Positions 1-9,653 of a stretch of DNA of 64,000 bases are shown one piece after another. A program made the position numbers and the translations under genes. Positions within the stretch are counted from its first letter, which is position 1; each line of letters opens with the position of its first letter. Origin of the DNA: Aurantiochytrium sp. KH105 (Eukaryota > Sar > Bigyra > Thraustochytrida > Thraustochytriidae); assembly GCA_003116975.1 (NCBI GenBank), contig BGKB01000037.1:62001-126000 (forward strand). Direction: 5' to 3'. The notes below the pieces were generated by a model that saw only the letters and a program-made list of their open reading frames with translations, was not told where the DNA came from and did no database searches.

Positions 1-624
1 AATTCGAGTTTCTGCAAGATCTTCGGCGAGATTGCTCAATTCCTCGTTGCGCTTAACAAGAGTTTCCCTCTCCTTTTTACTCTCCTCGAGAGCCTTGTCT
101 TGCCGCGCGCACTCTTGCTCTAGATTCTTGGCCTTTTCTGTGTTTTCTTCGAACACTGGGTTGACGAGGTTCTCATTTTCCTTGATGATAAACTCAAGTT
201 GGCGCTCGAGTTCATCCTTTTCAGACTGACACTCCACGACCTGAACGTGTAAAGCAGTACCCTTTCCCATGAGCTCGCTCAGCTCGTGCGCTGTGCTCTC
301 ACATTCCTTGTTGAGCGCGACCGTCGACTGCGTGTCCTCATGCTTGCGAATGCTGAGCTTTTCCAGCTTAATTTTTTCCGCAAGCAAGTCCTGGTTTAGC
401 TGTTTGGCCTTTTTTAGCGTCTTCTTTTCTTCATGATAGAGCTCGAGCGTACTCTTGTGCAAGAGCTCGTATTGCACCTTGAGCGCGTCCGCGGCCTCCT
501 GATCGATCTTTCCCGTGCTGACGAGGTCATTGAGCAGGACGAAGGCTGCCGAGTTGCTAATGTCCACGATCTCGACTTCGTGTACCTCTGGCAGTTCCTC
601 GGTCTCTCCGCCCTCGGAGGCCAT
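1..624 (-). CDS. Coiled-coil protein, CCDC146/MBO2-like, N-terminal part
   Basis: The minus strand is open from an ATG at 622-624 to the left edge, so 208 residues of the N-terminus are present and the C-terminus lies outside. The product starts MASEGG, has a short acidic leader, and then becomes almost entirely heptad-type coiled coil rich in Lys, Glu and Leu. Near residues 25-75 it carries the pattern 'LLNDLVSTGKID...ALKVQYELLHKS', which resembles the N-terminal region of CCDC146, the animal homologue of Chlamydomonas MBO2, a centriole/cilium-associated coiled-coil protein. The family assignment comes from pattern memory and could be wrong, because coiled coils resemble each other; the coding call itself is solid, with no stop over 624 bases and clear amphipathic periodicity. 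A ciliary role would fit a zoospore-forming protist. The Ala-codon-rich stretch upstream of the ATG (625-690) is probably leader. Confidence 0.72.
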   Translation of the reverse strand, partial: MASEGGETEELPEVHEVEIVDISNSAAFVLLNDLVSTGKIDQEAADALKVQYELLHKSTLELYHEEKKTLKKAKQLNQDLLAEKIKLEKLSIRKHEDTQSTVALNKECESTAHELSELMGKGTALHVQVVECQSEKDELERQLEFIIKENENLVNPVFEENTEKAKNLEQECARQDKALEESKKERETLVKRNEELSNLAEDLAETRI

Positions 625-908
625 TTTTGGCGATCTGCCGGGGCGCGCGCCGCCGCCGCGGCAGCAGCACCAGCAGCACCTGCGCCACCTGCAGGTTTTG
701 CCTGCCAGACGCGACTGCTTTGGCTCATTCGCTCGCTGCAAAAAAAATACACATTTCGATAGCTCTAAAAACCCTGCGCAACCCTTTTCAGAGTTCAACG
801 GATCTAAGTTTTATTCGATGATCACAAGTGTATAGGTCTAGGCCTAGGCCTAGGCCCTACTTGAAGTTTCGAACCAGGCCTAGGGGTAGTTTGAGCGAGT
901 GGGAGAAA

Positions 909-952
<44 letters not shown>

Positions 953-1014
953 TGGATGGGCTTCACGCTCATCCATCACAATCAGTTTGGCAAGGAACGG
1001 TTCAACTGGGCTTA
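625..1014. other. Intergenic gap with AGGCCT repeats and a (GA)n tract
   Basis: No gene is seen. It is the presumed promoter of the coiled-coil gene plus the 3' flank of the GH3 gene. It holds two overlapping TAGGCCTA palindromes (839-852), a further AGGCCTAGG at 876-884, a (GA)n run at about 911-948 and a GGAT run at about 949-959. Confidence 0.7.
911..948. repeat. (GA)n microsatellite
   Basis: About 19 uninterrupted GA/AG dinucleotides directly followed by three to four GGAT units. It lies beyond the 3' end of the GH3 gene, in non-coding sequence. Confidence 0.9.
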
Positions 1015-3354
1015 CTACATTTCCTTTCGTGGAATCTCTTCCTCGACGATGACTTGACAGACTGAGGCTTGAGTGTCATCAGCAGAGCCACCCAGCGTGC
1101 CAAGTCGCACAGCCAGAGTATGTACGCCGGGACGGACCTTGCGCTCGCCCCTTTGATTCGGTAACTGATAAGCATAAGGATCCACAGAGATTTCGACCTT
1201 GCGCGACTCGCCAACGTCAAGAGAAATTCGACGAAAACCCACGAGCGTTTGCAACGGGGTCGGTCGCTCATCTTCGTCTGCCTGCGACGCTGATGGAACG
1301 TGATACACCTGAAGAACTTCATCACCGCGACGCGGACCTGTGTTCCGGATGGCGCAGAAGACGGCGTCGCGTGTGCACTTGCAAGCCTGAAGACTGAAAC
1401 TGGTGTACGACAAGCCAAACCCAAAGGGAAAGAGCGCTTTGGGTCCTGTGTAGTAGCGATAGGTACGACCCGGAGGTTTTGACATGTCAAAGTCAAATTT
1501 CGATACTTGATGTTGATATGCGCTCGGATACATTGTGTACGGGAGCTTGCCCCAGCGGTTTTCGCGACCGCTAAGAAGCTGGGCAACAGCTCGCATACCA
1601 CGCGCATTGGGCGTAAATGTCTCGACAATGGCCAAAGGGTTTTCAAACGCCGAAACAAGCCAATCTTCCGAGATGGGTCCCCCGTTTTGAAGAACAATAA
1701 TCGTCGGTTTCCCAAGAGCAAGAACAGACTTGGCAAAGTCGGCTTGAAAACCAGGGAGGTCCGTGCTCTTTCGATCGAGCGTTTCGCGCTCTTGGCTGCG
1801 AGAGGTGCCAAGCGTCAGTACGACTACGTCTGCAAGGCGGGCGAGTTGCATGGCAAGTGCAGTGTCCGTCTCATTGGGCGGCCCCTCTCGAGGAACCCCT
1901 TCGCTGTGAGATACATCAAACCCTTCGCTTGCAAAAGCGTCAACCAGAGTCATGGCGCATGAGGATGAATCATTCGGACACCGCGGCTTTGACGCATAAT
2001 CCGACCAAAGACTTTCGGGGTCCGCGCCTTGTGGTCCAAGAATTGCCAACTTTTTGCCCTTTTCAAGCGGCAGGACATCAAGGTCATTGCGCAAGAGCAC
2101 GGGCGCTTGAAGGGCCACTTCGTGAGCAAGGCCGTCGTGCACATCGCCGCCGACGACGTCGATGGGAACATGGTCGAACTCGCTGTCGCCAAAGGCGTCG
2201 AAAAGTCCTGCGCGCATGAGCGCCTTGAGTAGTCTTCTCGCTGATCGTTTCACTGTTTCCGCAGACACTTGGCCACGTTCAAGGGCTAGCGCCAATCCTT
2301 GAGGGTCGCGAAGAATCGTAGAACCCATTTCCAAATCTGTGCCATTGTTGATCGCCCAAGCCGAAGCTGTCGCTTTATCGGGCGCAAACACCGGCGCGCC
2401 CAAGAGATTTCCGACAGCGCCGCAATCAGACGTAATGATTCCATCTTGCAGACCCCATTGTTCGCGAAAGACTTTATTCAAGATGAAGTCATTTGCACAT
2501 GCAGGGGCCCCATTGATCGCATTGTAGCTGCACATGGCCCCCGCCGGCGACGCCCGGCGCGAAACGATCTCGTATTGGCGAAGATAGGTATCTGCAAGAT
2601 CAAAGGCCGAAATATTGTAGTTGTCATGGCCGCGATTCTCCTCGACCGAGTAGGCGGCAAAGTGCTTCATGAACGCAAGCGCGCGGGGACGACCTTTGGC
2701 GTCGGGTTCTTGCAGACCTTGCACCATCGCGGCGCCCAAGGTCCCTGTGAGAAAGGGATCCTCCCCAGGGAGTTCACTGAGCCTTCCAAATCGCGGGTCT
2801 CGCGGAATGTTAAGATTGGGTCCGAAAGCAGTGACCCCGATCTTTTCGCGTTCCTTCTGCTCTTCACTTCGACCGATTGGACGATACAGTCCCGCGTTGC
2901 GGAAAGCGCGCAGCTCAAAGGACAGAACGCGTCCTTTGACGCGCATCGCGGTTTCGTTAAAGCTTGCCCCACAGCCAAGGGGACCATAGAACGAGGTTCG
3001 ACATCTCGAGGCGCCCTCGGGGCAACTGGCTGCCACGTCCGAATTCGTTTCTGTAAGCCACATGTAGTTTGAGATGCCAAGGCGAGGCACGGCACCGCTG
3101 TGCGTGTCGCAGGTGTTTCCCTCGGCGGGATCCGGTGACAAAAGGCCTGCCATCTCCTCGAGGCTCAGGGCGTCCATGAGAGCCTGCATTCTGGACTCGA
3201 TGTCAAGGCGCGCATTGCAATGTTCTGATGTGGGCGCGCTTCCGTTTCGTGAAGGCGCGCACCACTGGTAGTTTGCTTTTGCGCATGTTTGCCAAGCCAG
3301 TGCCGCGACCAACACAGCCACGATGATATTTTTCACCGAGTTAGCTGTCATCAT
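1015..3354 (-). CDS. Secreted glycoside hydrolase family 3 (beta-xylosidase/beta-glucosidase type)
   Basis: One open frame of 779 residues. Residues 1-26 form a signal peptide (hydrophobic run VKNIIVAVLVAALAW), so the enzyme should enter the secretory pathway and probably be exported. The GH3 (alpha/beta)8 domain follows, with the typical RDPRFGR and PGEDP motifs (about 185-200), the KHFAAY substrate-binding Lys-His (230-231), SYNAINGAPAC (276-286) and the nucleophile loop TSDCG with Asp310. The SYN..NG.P.C and SDC wording resembles beta-xylosidase/arabinofuranosidase-like GH3 enzymes of plants and fungi more than bacterial beta-glucosidases. A second alpha/beta sandwich domain and a C-terminal fibronectin-III-like domain (YRYYTG...LFPFGFGLSYT onward) complete the usual architecture. 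Several Asn-X-Ser/Thr sites are present. It would hydrolyse beta-linked xylo- or gluco-oligosaccharides; the exact sugar cannot be read from sequence. No intron is needed. Confidence 0.93.
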   Translation of the reverse strand: MMTANSVKNIIVAVLVAALAWQTCAKANYQWCAPSRNGSAPTSEHCNARLDIESRMQALMDALSLEEMAGLLSPDPAEGNTCDTHSGAVPRLGISNYMWLTETNSDVAASCPEGASRCRTSFYGPLGCGASFNETAMRVKGRVLSFELRAFRNAGLYRPIGRSEEQKEREKIGVTAFGPNLNIPRDPRFGRLSELPGEDPFLTGTLGAAMVQGLQEPDAKGRPRALAFMKHFAAYSVEENRGHDNYNISAFDLADTYLRQYEIVSRRASPAGAMCSYNAINGAPACANDFILNKVFREQWGLQDGIITSDCGAVGNLLGAPVFAPDKATASAWAINNGTDLEMGSTILRDPQGLALALERGQVSAETVKRSARRLLKALMRAGLFDAFGDSEFDHVPIDVVGGDVHDGLAHEVALQAPVLLRNDLDVLPLEKGKKLAILGPQGADPESLWSDYASKPRCPNDSSSCAMTLVDAFASEGFDVSHSEGVPREGPPNETDTALAMQLARLADVVVLTLGTSRSQERETLDRKSTDLPGFQADFAKSVLALGKPTIIVLQNGGPISEDWLVSAFENPLAIVETFTPNARGMRAVAQLLSGRENRWGKLPYTMYPSAYQHQVSKFDFDMSKPPGRTYRYYTGPKALFPFGFGLSYTSFSLQACKCTRDAVFCAIRNTGPRRGDEVLQVYHVPSASQADEDERPTPLQTLVGFRRISLDVGESRKVEISVDPYAYQLPNQRGERKVRPGVHTLAVRLGTLGGSADDTQASVCQVIVEEEIPRKEM

Positions 3355-4562
3355 CTCTTTCTGGCGTTATGATGTCTTGCCCACCGGCTACAACTAGCCA
3401 GTCGAACCGCTGCCAGGACGAGTTTTCTTCGTTCTAGGGAATGGTGTAGTAACTTTTCCCTGAACCTAGCTGCTATCCGCTCCAGAGTGTGCGTGTGTCG
3501 TGAAAAGGTGCCAACCCTTCTCTGCGTAGACTGCTCGTAAGAGGGAGTCGCGGCACAACACGAAGACCAGTATACGTGCACACTTGGCTGAATATCCTCG
3601 AACAACGAAGGGAGCGGGTCGCGTATTTGCCGCTGGCACACCGAGTCCACTTTTCCGCCCTCCCTTCCCCCCCCCAAAAAAACAGGCGCCTCGCACCGCT
3701 CGGTCAGTTGGGTGGTTCTCGCGGCGCACGCTGCTTCGCGCAGCAGCCTCGCGAGACGTCCGCTTCGCCTCGCTGCGCGCTCGCTCGCGCGGGCCAGGGC
3801 CCGCCTGGACACAGCTCTTCTCCGCCCGATCGATCCAGGTCTGCATTGTTATGGATCCTCGATGCCTATAACAAACATCAACAACAACTCATTTCATCAT
3901 CGTCGCTCTTTATCCCGAGCGAGCAGGGGACTCTGGCCGCGGCGACGGAGTTCTCGCCGCGCGTGCAGACCGGAAACCTGCCGCTCCAGAGGAAGCCGGG
4001 CGTCCGCGCGTGTCGAGGCGGGCGAGCTCGAGCATTCTTTGCGTTGCGTTGCGTTGCATAGCGCGGCGTAGCGAAGCATAGCATAGCAGGCCGGGTACGC
4101 GCGTGGCGCAGCGGCAGTCGCTCGCTCGCTCGCCTCGTCATCCCGGCGCACCTCCGAAGAGCTCCTCGCAACCGCCCCGCCTCGCGTCGCGCGAGGAGCA
4201 GGGCGCGCCAGAACAGGCTCGAGCTGAGCCTTATTCGCGCCGTGCCTCGCGAGCGGGCCCTCTGCCGGCGCGTGCGGCCTCGGCGTCTCGCCCTTCGAGT
4301 TCTTGGGGCGACGTCCATACGTACGTACATACATAGCTCGCACCGATCGCCACGCAAGCGAACAGACATCGATCGAACGGGTCCTCGGCCTCACCTCGCT
4401 CCGCAAGGTCGCCTCCTGCGCCTTCGTGCACGTCGCGGACGCTCCGGCGTCGAGCAGGGCGGCTTCTCTCGGCCCGCGCGGCGAGGGGCAGCAGACCAGC
4501 AACGCGAGCGGACGCGGCCCCGAGGCGCGACAGCCTGCTCGTCGGCGAGGAGCAGCAGCACC
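3355..4562. other. GC-rich divergent promoter region, no gene seen
   Basis: Lies between the GH3 start (minus) and the CRAL-TRIO start (plus). It contains short direct repeats such as GCGTT/GCATA-type units at about 4036-4090 and GCTC tetranucleotides near 4120. The frames open here have no recognisable domain. It is probably two promoters and a long 5' leader. Confidence 0.6.
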
Positions 4563-5846
4563 ATGGTGCTGGGCCTGAAGAAGCACAAGGACAAGAAGGA
4601 CAAGGCCTCGTGGAACGTGGAGCTCGGGGACAGCGTCGAGGAGTGGCAGAAGAAGGCGGCCGAGGAGGTCGCGGCGCTGCGCAAGGAGGTCGCCACGGAC
4701 ATCCAGGAGGCTGGCGACGTGGGCACCAAGACAGATGACCTCTTTCTCCTGCGGTTCGTGCTCTCGTCGGAGGGAGACGTGAGCAAGGCCGCGAAGCAAG
4801 TTCGCGGCGCGCTCGCGTGGCGCAAAGAGCACGCCAAATCGCTCCAGCAGGCCGTTCAGGGCGGACACGAGCTGCAGAGCCGACTCTCGCGGTACCAATG
4901 CGCTGCCTTTTGTGGCGCTCTCGGGGATGACAAGCATCCACTGTTCCTTGTTCGTGCCGGCGTGAGCGACATGAAGGCCATGATGCGCAACATGTCTTTG
5001 GGAGATGCAACGATGGCCCTCGCATTTTCGAACGAAATCGGCTTTCAGATCTGCGACGCGCGCACACGCAAGAGCGGCAAGTTTATTAAGATGATCACGG
5101 GCGTGCACGCGGCCGGCTTTGCCATGTCGCGCTTTGACCCAAAATTTGTCCAGGCGCTCGGCAAGAGCTCCCATCTCAGTCAAATGGTCTACCCTCAGCT
5201 TTTGGGAATGCAAGTTCTGGTGAGCTTGCCGTCGCCGATTCGCTTCATCATGCGCATGGTGAACAAGCTGCAGAACAAGCGCGCGGTCGAAAAGCAAAAG
5301 CTCTGTCCTGGTCACGGCGCGGACGATTGTCCATTCCTCAGTCGCTGGAAAGCTCTAGATCAGGTCCCTCAGATGATGGGCGGCAAGAAGCCCGATGATG
5401 AGTGCCCCGTCGGTCTCATTCCCTTCGCCCAGAGACCCAATGTTACCATCAAAGAGGTTGCCGCCGAGTCCTCCCTTGAGCTAGCGACCGCTGCGACCCC
5501 AAAGAGGCAGAACCTCTTTGAAGTCTTCTTCCACGGCAAGGACAGCGGTGCTCGCATTAATGTACAAGTGAAGCAACATGACAAGGTACTCACCTCCGCT
5601 ACACTGGGCCCCGCGCAAGAGGGCTTTGCCTCGCTCTCTGTCATTCCCGAGACAGAAGGATCCCTGTCAGTGGTTGTCAGCGTGCACAATTCGCAGTCTC
5701 CGTGCACAATCGAGGTCGCACAGCACGCGGAGATGAACTTTGTCAATCGCAGCGACAGCTTCCTGGCCGAGGTGGACGCGAGCGCAGTTCCAACAGGCTC
5801 TCCTGCGATTCCAGCTGAAACGAGCCCTGCCGCAACTTCGGCGTAA
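4563..5846 (+). CDS. CRAL-TRIO (Sec14-like) lipid-binding protein
   Basis: 427 residues, starting at the ATG in a strong CCATGG context; the frame is open further upstream but that part is arginine-rich and domain-free. A basic Lys-rich N-terminus (residues 6-14) could touch membranes. Residues about 58-95 fit the CRAL-TRIO N-terminal helix bundle (TDDLFLLRFVLSSEGDVSKA) and 105-235 the lipid-exchange fold. Sec14-family proteins bind or transfer phosphoinositides, phosphatidylcholine or other hydrophobic ligands between membranes. A Cys/His-containing insert (about 240-265, CPGHGADDCPF) follows, and residues about 310-395 look like a beta-rich, GOLD-like C-terminal domain, as in SEC14L/patellin proteins. 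The tail is Pro/Ala/Thr-rich. A long antisense open frame across this gene is a codon-bias shadow. The ligand is unknown. Confidence 0.85.
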   Translation: MVLGLKKHKDKKDKASWNVELGDSVEEWQKKAAEEVAALRKEVATDIQEAGDVGTKTDDLFLLRFVLSSEGDVSKAAKQVRGALAWRKEHAKSLQQAVQGGHELQSRLSRYQCAAFCGALGDDKHPLFLVRAGVSDMKAMMRNMSLGDATMALAFSNEIGFQICDARTRKSGKFIKMITGVHAAGFAMSRFDPKFVQALGKSSHLSQMVYPQLLGMQVLVSLPSPIRFIMRMVNKLQNKRAVEKQKLCPGHGADDCPFLSRWKALDQVPQMMGGKKPDDECPVGLIPFAQRPNVTIKEVAAESSLELATAATPKRQNLFEVFFHGKDSGARINVQVKQHDKVLTSATLGPAQEGFASLSVIPETEGSLSVVVSVHNSQSPCTIEVAQHAEMNFVNRSDSFLAEVDASAVPTGSPAIPAETSPAATSA

Positions 5847-6106
5847 GGTCAGAGCACCGGCCGAGCGTGGTGGGACTTCTTTGGCACTTCTTTTTTTGGG
5901 GGTCAGTCATACCAACAGTCGCTTTGAGTATTTGGAACTTTGAAGAGAAAAGAAATGAAATAAGACGAAAAGAAACATTCGATCGTCAGTCAGGTGTAAG
6001 GTTGTTTTCTTTTCCTTATCGAAAAAGGGCTAGAGTGATGCCGGCGCTTGCGCAAGCCAGATCCAGAAACCGTGTGCCATGATCATTTATACGTGCGTTC
6101 TTGGGC

Positions 6107-7264
6107 TCAAACGTGATGCCTTACAATGGTAGGATCACTGGGCGTCGTCGTCGTCCCCGCTGCGGCCGCAACGCTTCCGGAGGGAATGCTCTTGCTGGAC
6201 TGACGCTTGGAGGCGGTCTTGTCATGCTTTGCCTGCTTGATGAGGTCGTAGATACGGTTGCGATAGTCGTCAACGGTATACTTGACATTATCATTCGTGC
6301 CAATCTTGAACTTGCGGGGCGCCGCGTACTCCTCGTCCACCTTTCGGAACTGTGCCACGAAGGAATGATCGAGCAAGTCGTTGACAGTAGCACGCTTGTC
6401 TGGGTTGAAGTGCATGCAGCGACGGATGAAGTCGAGACCATCGGCAGGCGCGCCGGGGATAATATCCTCTAGAGGCTTGGGTGCGGGCTTGGCGAGACTC
6501 TCGATCATGTTGGCAGCAAAGGGAGACTGAATGGACTGCAAGTCCTCCGCGTCAGGGGCTCCAGTGAGTTCGAGAATGCGCTCGAGCTGATTCATGGTAG
6601 AGGTCCCCGGGAAGAGCGGCTTACCGAGAAGCATCTCTCCAAGGATGCACCCGAGCGCCCAAATATCGACTCCCGTGGAGTACTTTGTCGACCCCATGAG
6701 GATCTCCGGGGAGCGGTACCAACGAGTCGCCGTGTATTCCGAGTAGGCAGCCTTGTTTGTTGGGTCCTCGGTGACGCTCCTGCACAAGCCAAAGTCGCAC
6801 ACTTTCATGTGACAGTCCGCGTTGAGCAGGACGTTGCTCGGCTTTAGATCACGGTGCAAGAGGTCTCCTGAGTGCATGAACTTGACCGAGCGCAAAAGCT
6901 GATAGGTAATGTACTGCTTGTGTACCTGCTCAAGGATGCCTGCGCGGATGACTGCGTGCAAATCTGTCTCCATGTACTCGAACGCTAAATAAATGTCCTT
7001 GTTGTTTTCTGCTCGAATGACCGAAAGCAGGCGGATAATGTTGGGATGTCCATTGTTCTCGCCAAGCTGCTTCAGGTACTCGATCTCGCGGTAGGTTCGC
7101 TGCGAGTCGGTGGCGTTGCGAAAGGCGTCAAAGCACTTTTTCAACGCAACAGTCTGGCGCGTGCGCTTGTCCACAGCCTTCCAGACGATGCCGTATGCAC
7201 CCTTGCCGAGCCGCTGCGTGATCTCGTACTTGCGTGCAACATGAGCGTCAATCTCTTCGGTCAT
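6107..7264 (-). CDS. MAP kinase, ERK7/ERK8 (MAPK15)-like
   Basis: 385 residues from the ATG at 7262-7264 (an upstream in-frame ATG would add 25 basic residues; I prefer the start that matches MAPK N-termini). A full protein kinase domain is visible: glycine loop GKGAYG (20-25), VALKKC with the ATP Lys, HRDLKPSN (137-144), DFGL (157-160), and the MAPK hallmark TRWYRSPE. The wording DLHAVIRA, AENNKDIYL and NATDSQRTYREI is characteristic of MAPK15/ERK7, an atypical MAPK that autophosphorylates and acts at cilia and in autophagy. The activation loop reads SEY (Ser175-Glu-Tyr177), not TEY. The C-terminal extension is short and Ser/Thr-rich compared with animal ERK8. It is probably soluble and cytoplasmic or basal-body associated. 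The coiled-coil gene at the left edge is another candidate ciliary gene, though not adjacent. Confidence 0.92.
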   Translation of the reverse strand: MTEEIDAHVARKYEITQRLGKGAYGIVWKAVDKRTRQTVALKKCFDAFRNATDSQRTYREIEYLKQLGENNGHPNIIRLLSVIRAENNKDIYLAFEYMETDLHAVIRAGILEQVHKQYITYQLLRSVKFMHSGDLLHRDLKPSNVLLNADCHMKVCDFGLCRSVTEDPTNKAAYSEYTATRWYRSPEILMGSTKYSTGVDIWALGCILGEMLLGKPLFPGTSTMNQLERILELTGAPDAEDLQSIQSPFAANMIESLAKPAPKPLEDIIPGAPADGLDFIRRCMHFNPDKRATVNDLLDHSFVAQFRKVDEEYAAPRKFKIGTNDNVKYTVDDYRNRIYDLIKQAKHDKTASKRQSSKSIPSGSVAAAAGTTTTPSDPTIVRHHV

Positions 7265-8341
7265 CTTGGCTTGCTTTTCCTTTTTCTCCTTTTGTTTACG
7301 TGACGAGTATCGGCACGTCCGCTGGCCCGAGCGAGTCACGTCGCGCGCTGCCGCAGTGCCTTTTTGATTCTTTGTCTGATAGGTTTCGTCTTGCGTCGTA
7401 TTTCTGAGCGATCGAAGGAGTTGTGACGACTCTGGTGTCGTACGTGCTCGTGCACGTGAGGTTGTTTTTGGTGCAAAAAGGCCAAGTGTACTCAGCGAGG
7501 AACGCGTGCCTATGCTGCGAAGCTAAAGTTCTTTGCGAGTTCGTACACTGCGCGCCAGCAACACTCCACAAACGTACTCGTCTTGCTCGCAAGCACGCGC
7601 GCACGCCGCCCGGCGTGCCGGACCTCGTCTCGTTCCTCCGTCTCTGTTATGCTTCCGTGGACGAACCGCTGCAAGACCGACGGCTGCTGTCTGCCAAAGC
7701 ACACCAAATCAAGTAGCGCTTCGTCTGAGCGGTCACAGTTCCGACATGAAGAAGACCGGATCGTTTGCATACAATTAGCAGCAGTGGCCGATGGGCGGAG
7801 ACAAAAAGTGTGCGCGCGTGCCCCTCTGCGCTGTGCCCTGATCAGCTTGCTTTGCTTGTCCGGCCTCCGTTCATCTCATAAAATAAAGAATGTATCCGTT
7901 GAATTTTGGCCTCGAGCCTCGGCGCCTCCTTCGCTTCTGGAGCCTGGCAATGGCGCCGAGACTGAAGTCATCGTGACAAGCCGTCGCTTCTGCCGCCGCA
8001 ACCACCGACTCGGCATCGACATTGGGCACTGTGTGAATGTATGTATATGTGTCAATGGCTTTCTCAGCGACAAGATTCGAGCAGCTAACCGGATAGGGTC
8101 GAGCTTTCAGTTGGCTGTGAAACCATAGTAAAGGTCTAGTGGATGTTACTGGACCTAGTTGAGGCAAACAGGTTGCGACAGGCTCCTTCTTTTTATCGTG
8201 CACGATATTATGCTTGGTGATTTTGTTTGTTCAGGGGCACACTCGATACAAATCGCGGGCGTGTCGTGCTTTACCGCGCCGGCCAGCCGGATCGAGGTGC
8301 AGAACTACAGTTACGCTGCCGTACACTTTTACAAGGGCACG
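7265..8341. other. Divergent promoter region, no gene seen
   Basis: Between the kinase (minus) and ankyrin gene (plus). Open frames here are arginine/serine-rich and lack domains. The region turns AT-richer from about 8040 toward the ankyrin start, which is consistent with a promoter or 5' leader. Confidence 0.55.
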
Positions 8342-9090
8342 ATGGACGGACCCAAGGAGCAAGATGAAATTCACCCAACTTTGACCAAAGGTATGCAAGT
8401 GATGGGCCAAACGCATCGACGCTCGCGTCTTGGAGCTGCAGCAGATCTCATGATACTGGCCCGAGGCGGGAATGTCGAAGATCTCGCTGAACTCGCCCAA
8501 GAGGTTGATATTTGCAAAATAACTGATTCGGTACGTCCCCCCAGCATGTTTTGTTCGCTTCTTTTTCGATGAGCTGTCCATGATGAGTACACTTTTGCGC
8601 TGACGCTAGCAAGATATCGTTCTAGCAAGGGTTTACATCTCTACATCTTGCCGCGATTGGGGATCATACCGAAACGATACGGCGTCTCATAAGTCTGGGT
8701 GCACATATCGAAGCGCGAACTCCAGAAGGCGAGACCCCGCTTCATGTGGCCGCCCAGCGAGGATGTAGCAACGCAGTCAAAACTCTCTTGGAACTCGGCG
8801 CCGACGCAAATGCCAAAGACGACGCGTTTAATGACACGCCCCTGCACAAAAGCACTTGGGGAGGACACAAAGCTTGCATCTTGCTACTTTTACAGGCCGG
8901 CGCAGACTCACGCGCACGCGACGAAGATGGCTGCCCGCCTTCAGAGCTTGCCAAAATAAACCACCAACCTGAAGCTCTTGCAATTTTCCAGACAGCAATG
9001 TCGTCGATGCGAGTCCGCTCACCAAATCAACGAGGGAACTCATTGCGCCGGCGAAATCCGATTGAGTTCATGCTTCACCCGCGGAAGTAG
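8342..9090 (+). CDS. Small ankyrin-repeat protein (two exons)
   Basis: Exons 8342-8530 and 8626-9090 join in phase 0 (donor GTACGT, acceptor TTCTAG) to give 217 residues. The second exon carries a run of ankyrin repeats: 'DSQGFTSLHLAAIGDH', then 'TPEGETPLHVAAQRG', then 'DAFNDTPLHKSTWGGH', with the first helix pair partly encoded in exon 1 (LMILARGGNVEDLAEL). The splice falls just before the first canonical GFTSLHLAA and restores it, which supports the join. Ankyrin repeats mediate protein binding; no partner or catalytic domain can be seen. The C-terminus is basic (Arg-rich, about residues 190-217). The start is uncertain: the frame is open back to 8159, but the Met at 8342 precedes a plausible acidic N-terminus. 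Confidence 0.8.
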
Positions 9091-9653
9091 CTGGCTCCTA
9101 CGAGATATATTTTTCCGTGGCGACCTGAACTCGTATTTCTGATCGCAGGGTATGAGTGTTTGGATTTTCTTCTTTTTTTCCTTTGGGTGAAGTGGTTCTC
9201 ATCTTCGTATGAGAAACACCATTGACCGACTTGCATCTTTTACTGTTTCTCAGCGAAAATGTGGTCAACGCATTTGCCGCAGCTTGCTACTTCATGCCGC
9301 ATGCAAGTATTGAGCTTCCCGACACAAGCCAATCACAAGAACGAATAGTTTTTCGGGGAGCAAAACTGGGCAACAGGAGATATCTCCCTTTGTAGGGGGC
9401 TACCTGACAGTGAATTGTGCCGTTCGTAGGCCTATTTGATGAAACTCTCCCTCCTTTTTTTTCTTTTTTTTTCTGAGAATCGGTCCAATTCAAGTTCGTT
9501 GGGAGTTTTAAACTGACTTCCCTCACAACATTGCGACTACCCTGCTGATGGTCACGAATCTAACCAACAGCAAAGCAAACGGTGAGCTCTGTCCGCACAC
9601 GAGTCTTGGTACGATGAATTCGAATGTTGGCTTTACTTACGCCAAGAGGTTTA
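9091..9653. other. Convergent intergenic region
   Basis: Lies between the 3' ends of the ankyrin gene and the first two-TM gene. AT-rich with poly-T tracts (9165-9185, 9449-9473) and one TAGGCCTA palindrome at 9427-9434. No gene seen. Confidence 0.6.

Noticed and set aside
865..885. TTCGAA-containing segment resembling a tRNA B box
   Set aside because: No matching T-stem, anticodon arm or acceptor stem could be paired around it.
3897..5315. 472-residue antisense frame over the CRAL-TRIO gene
   Set aside because: His/Arg/Leu-rich shadow of the sense gene without a recognisable domain.
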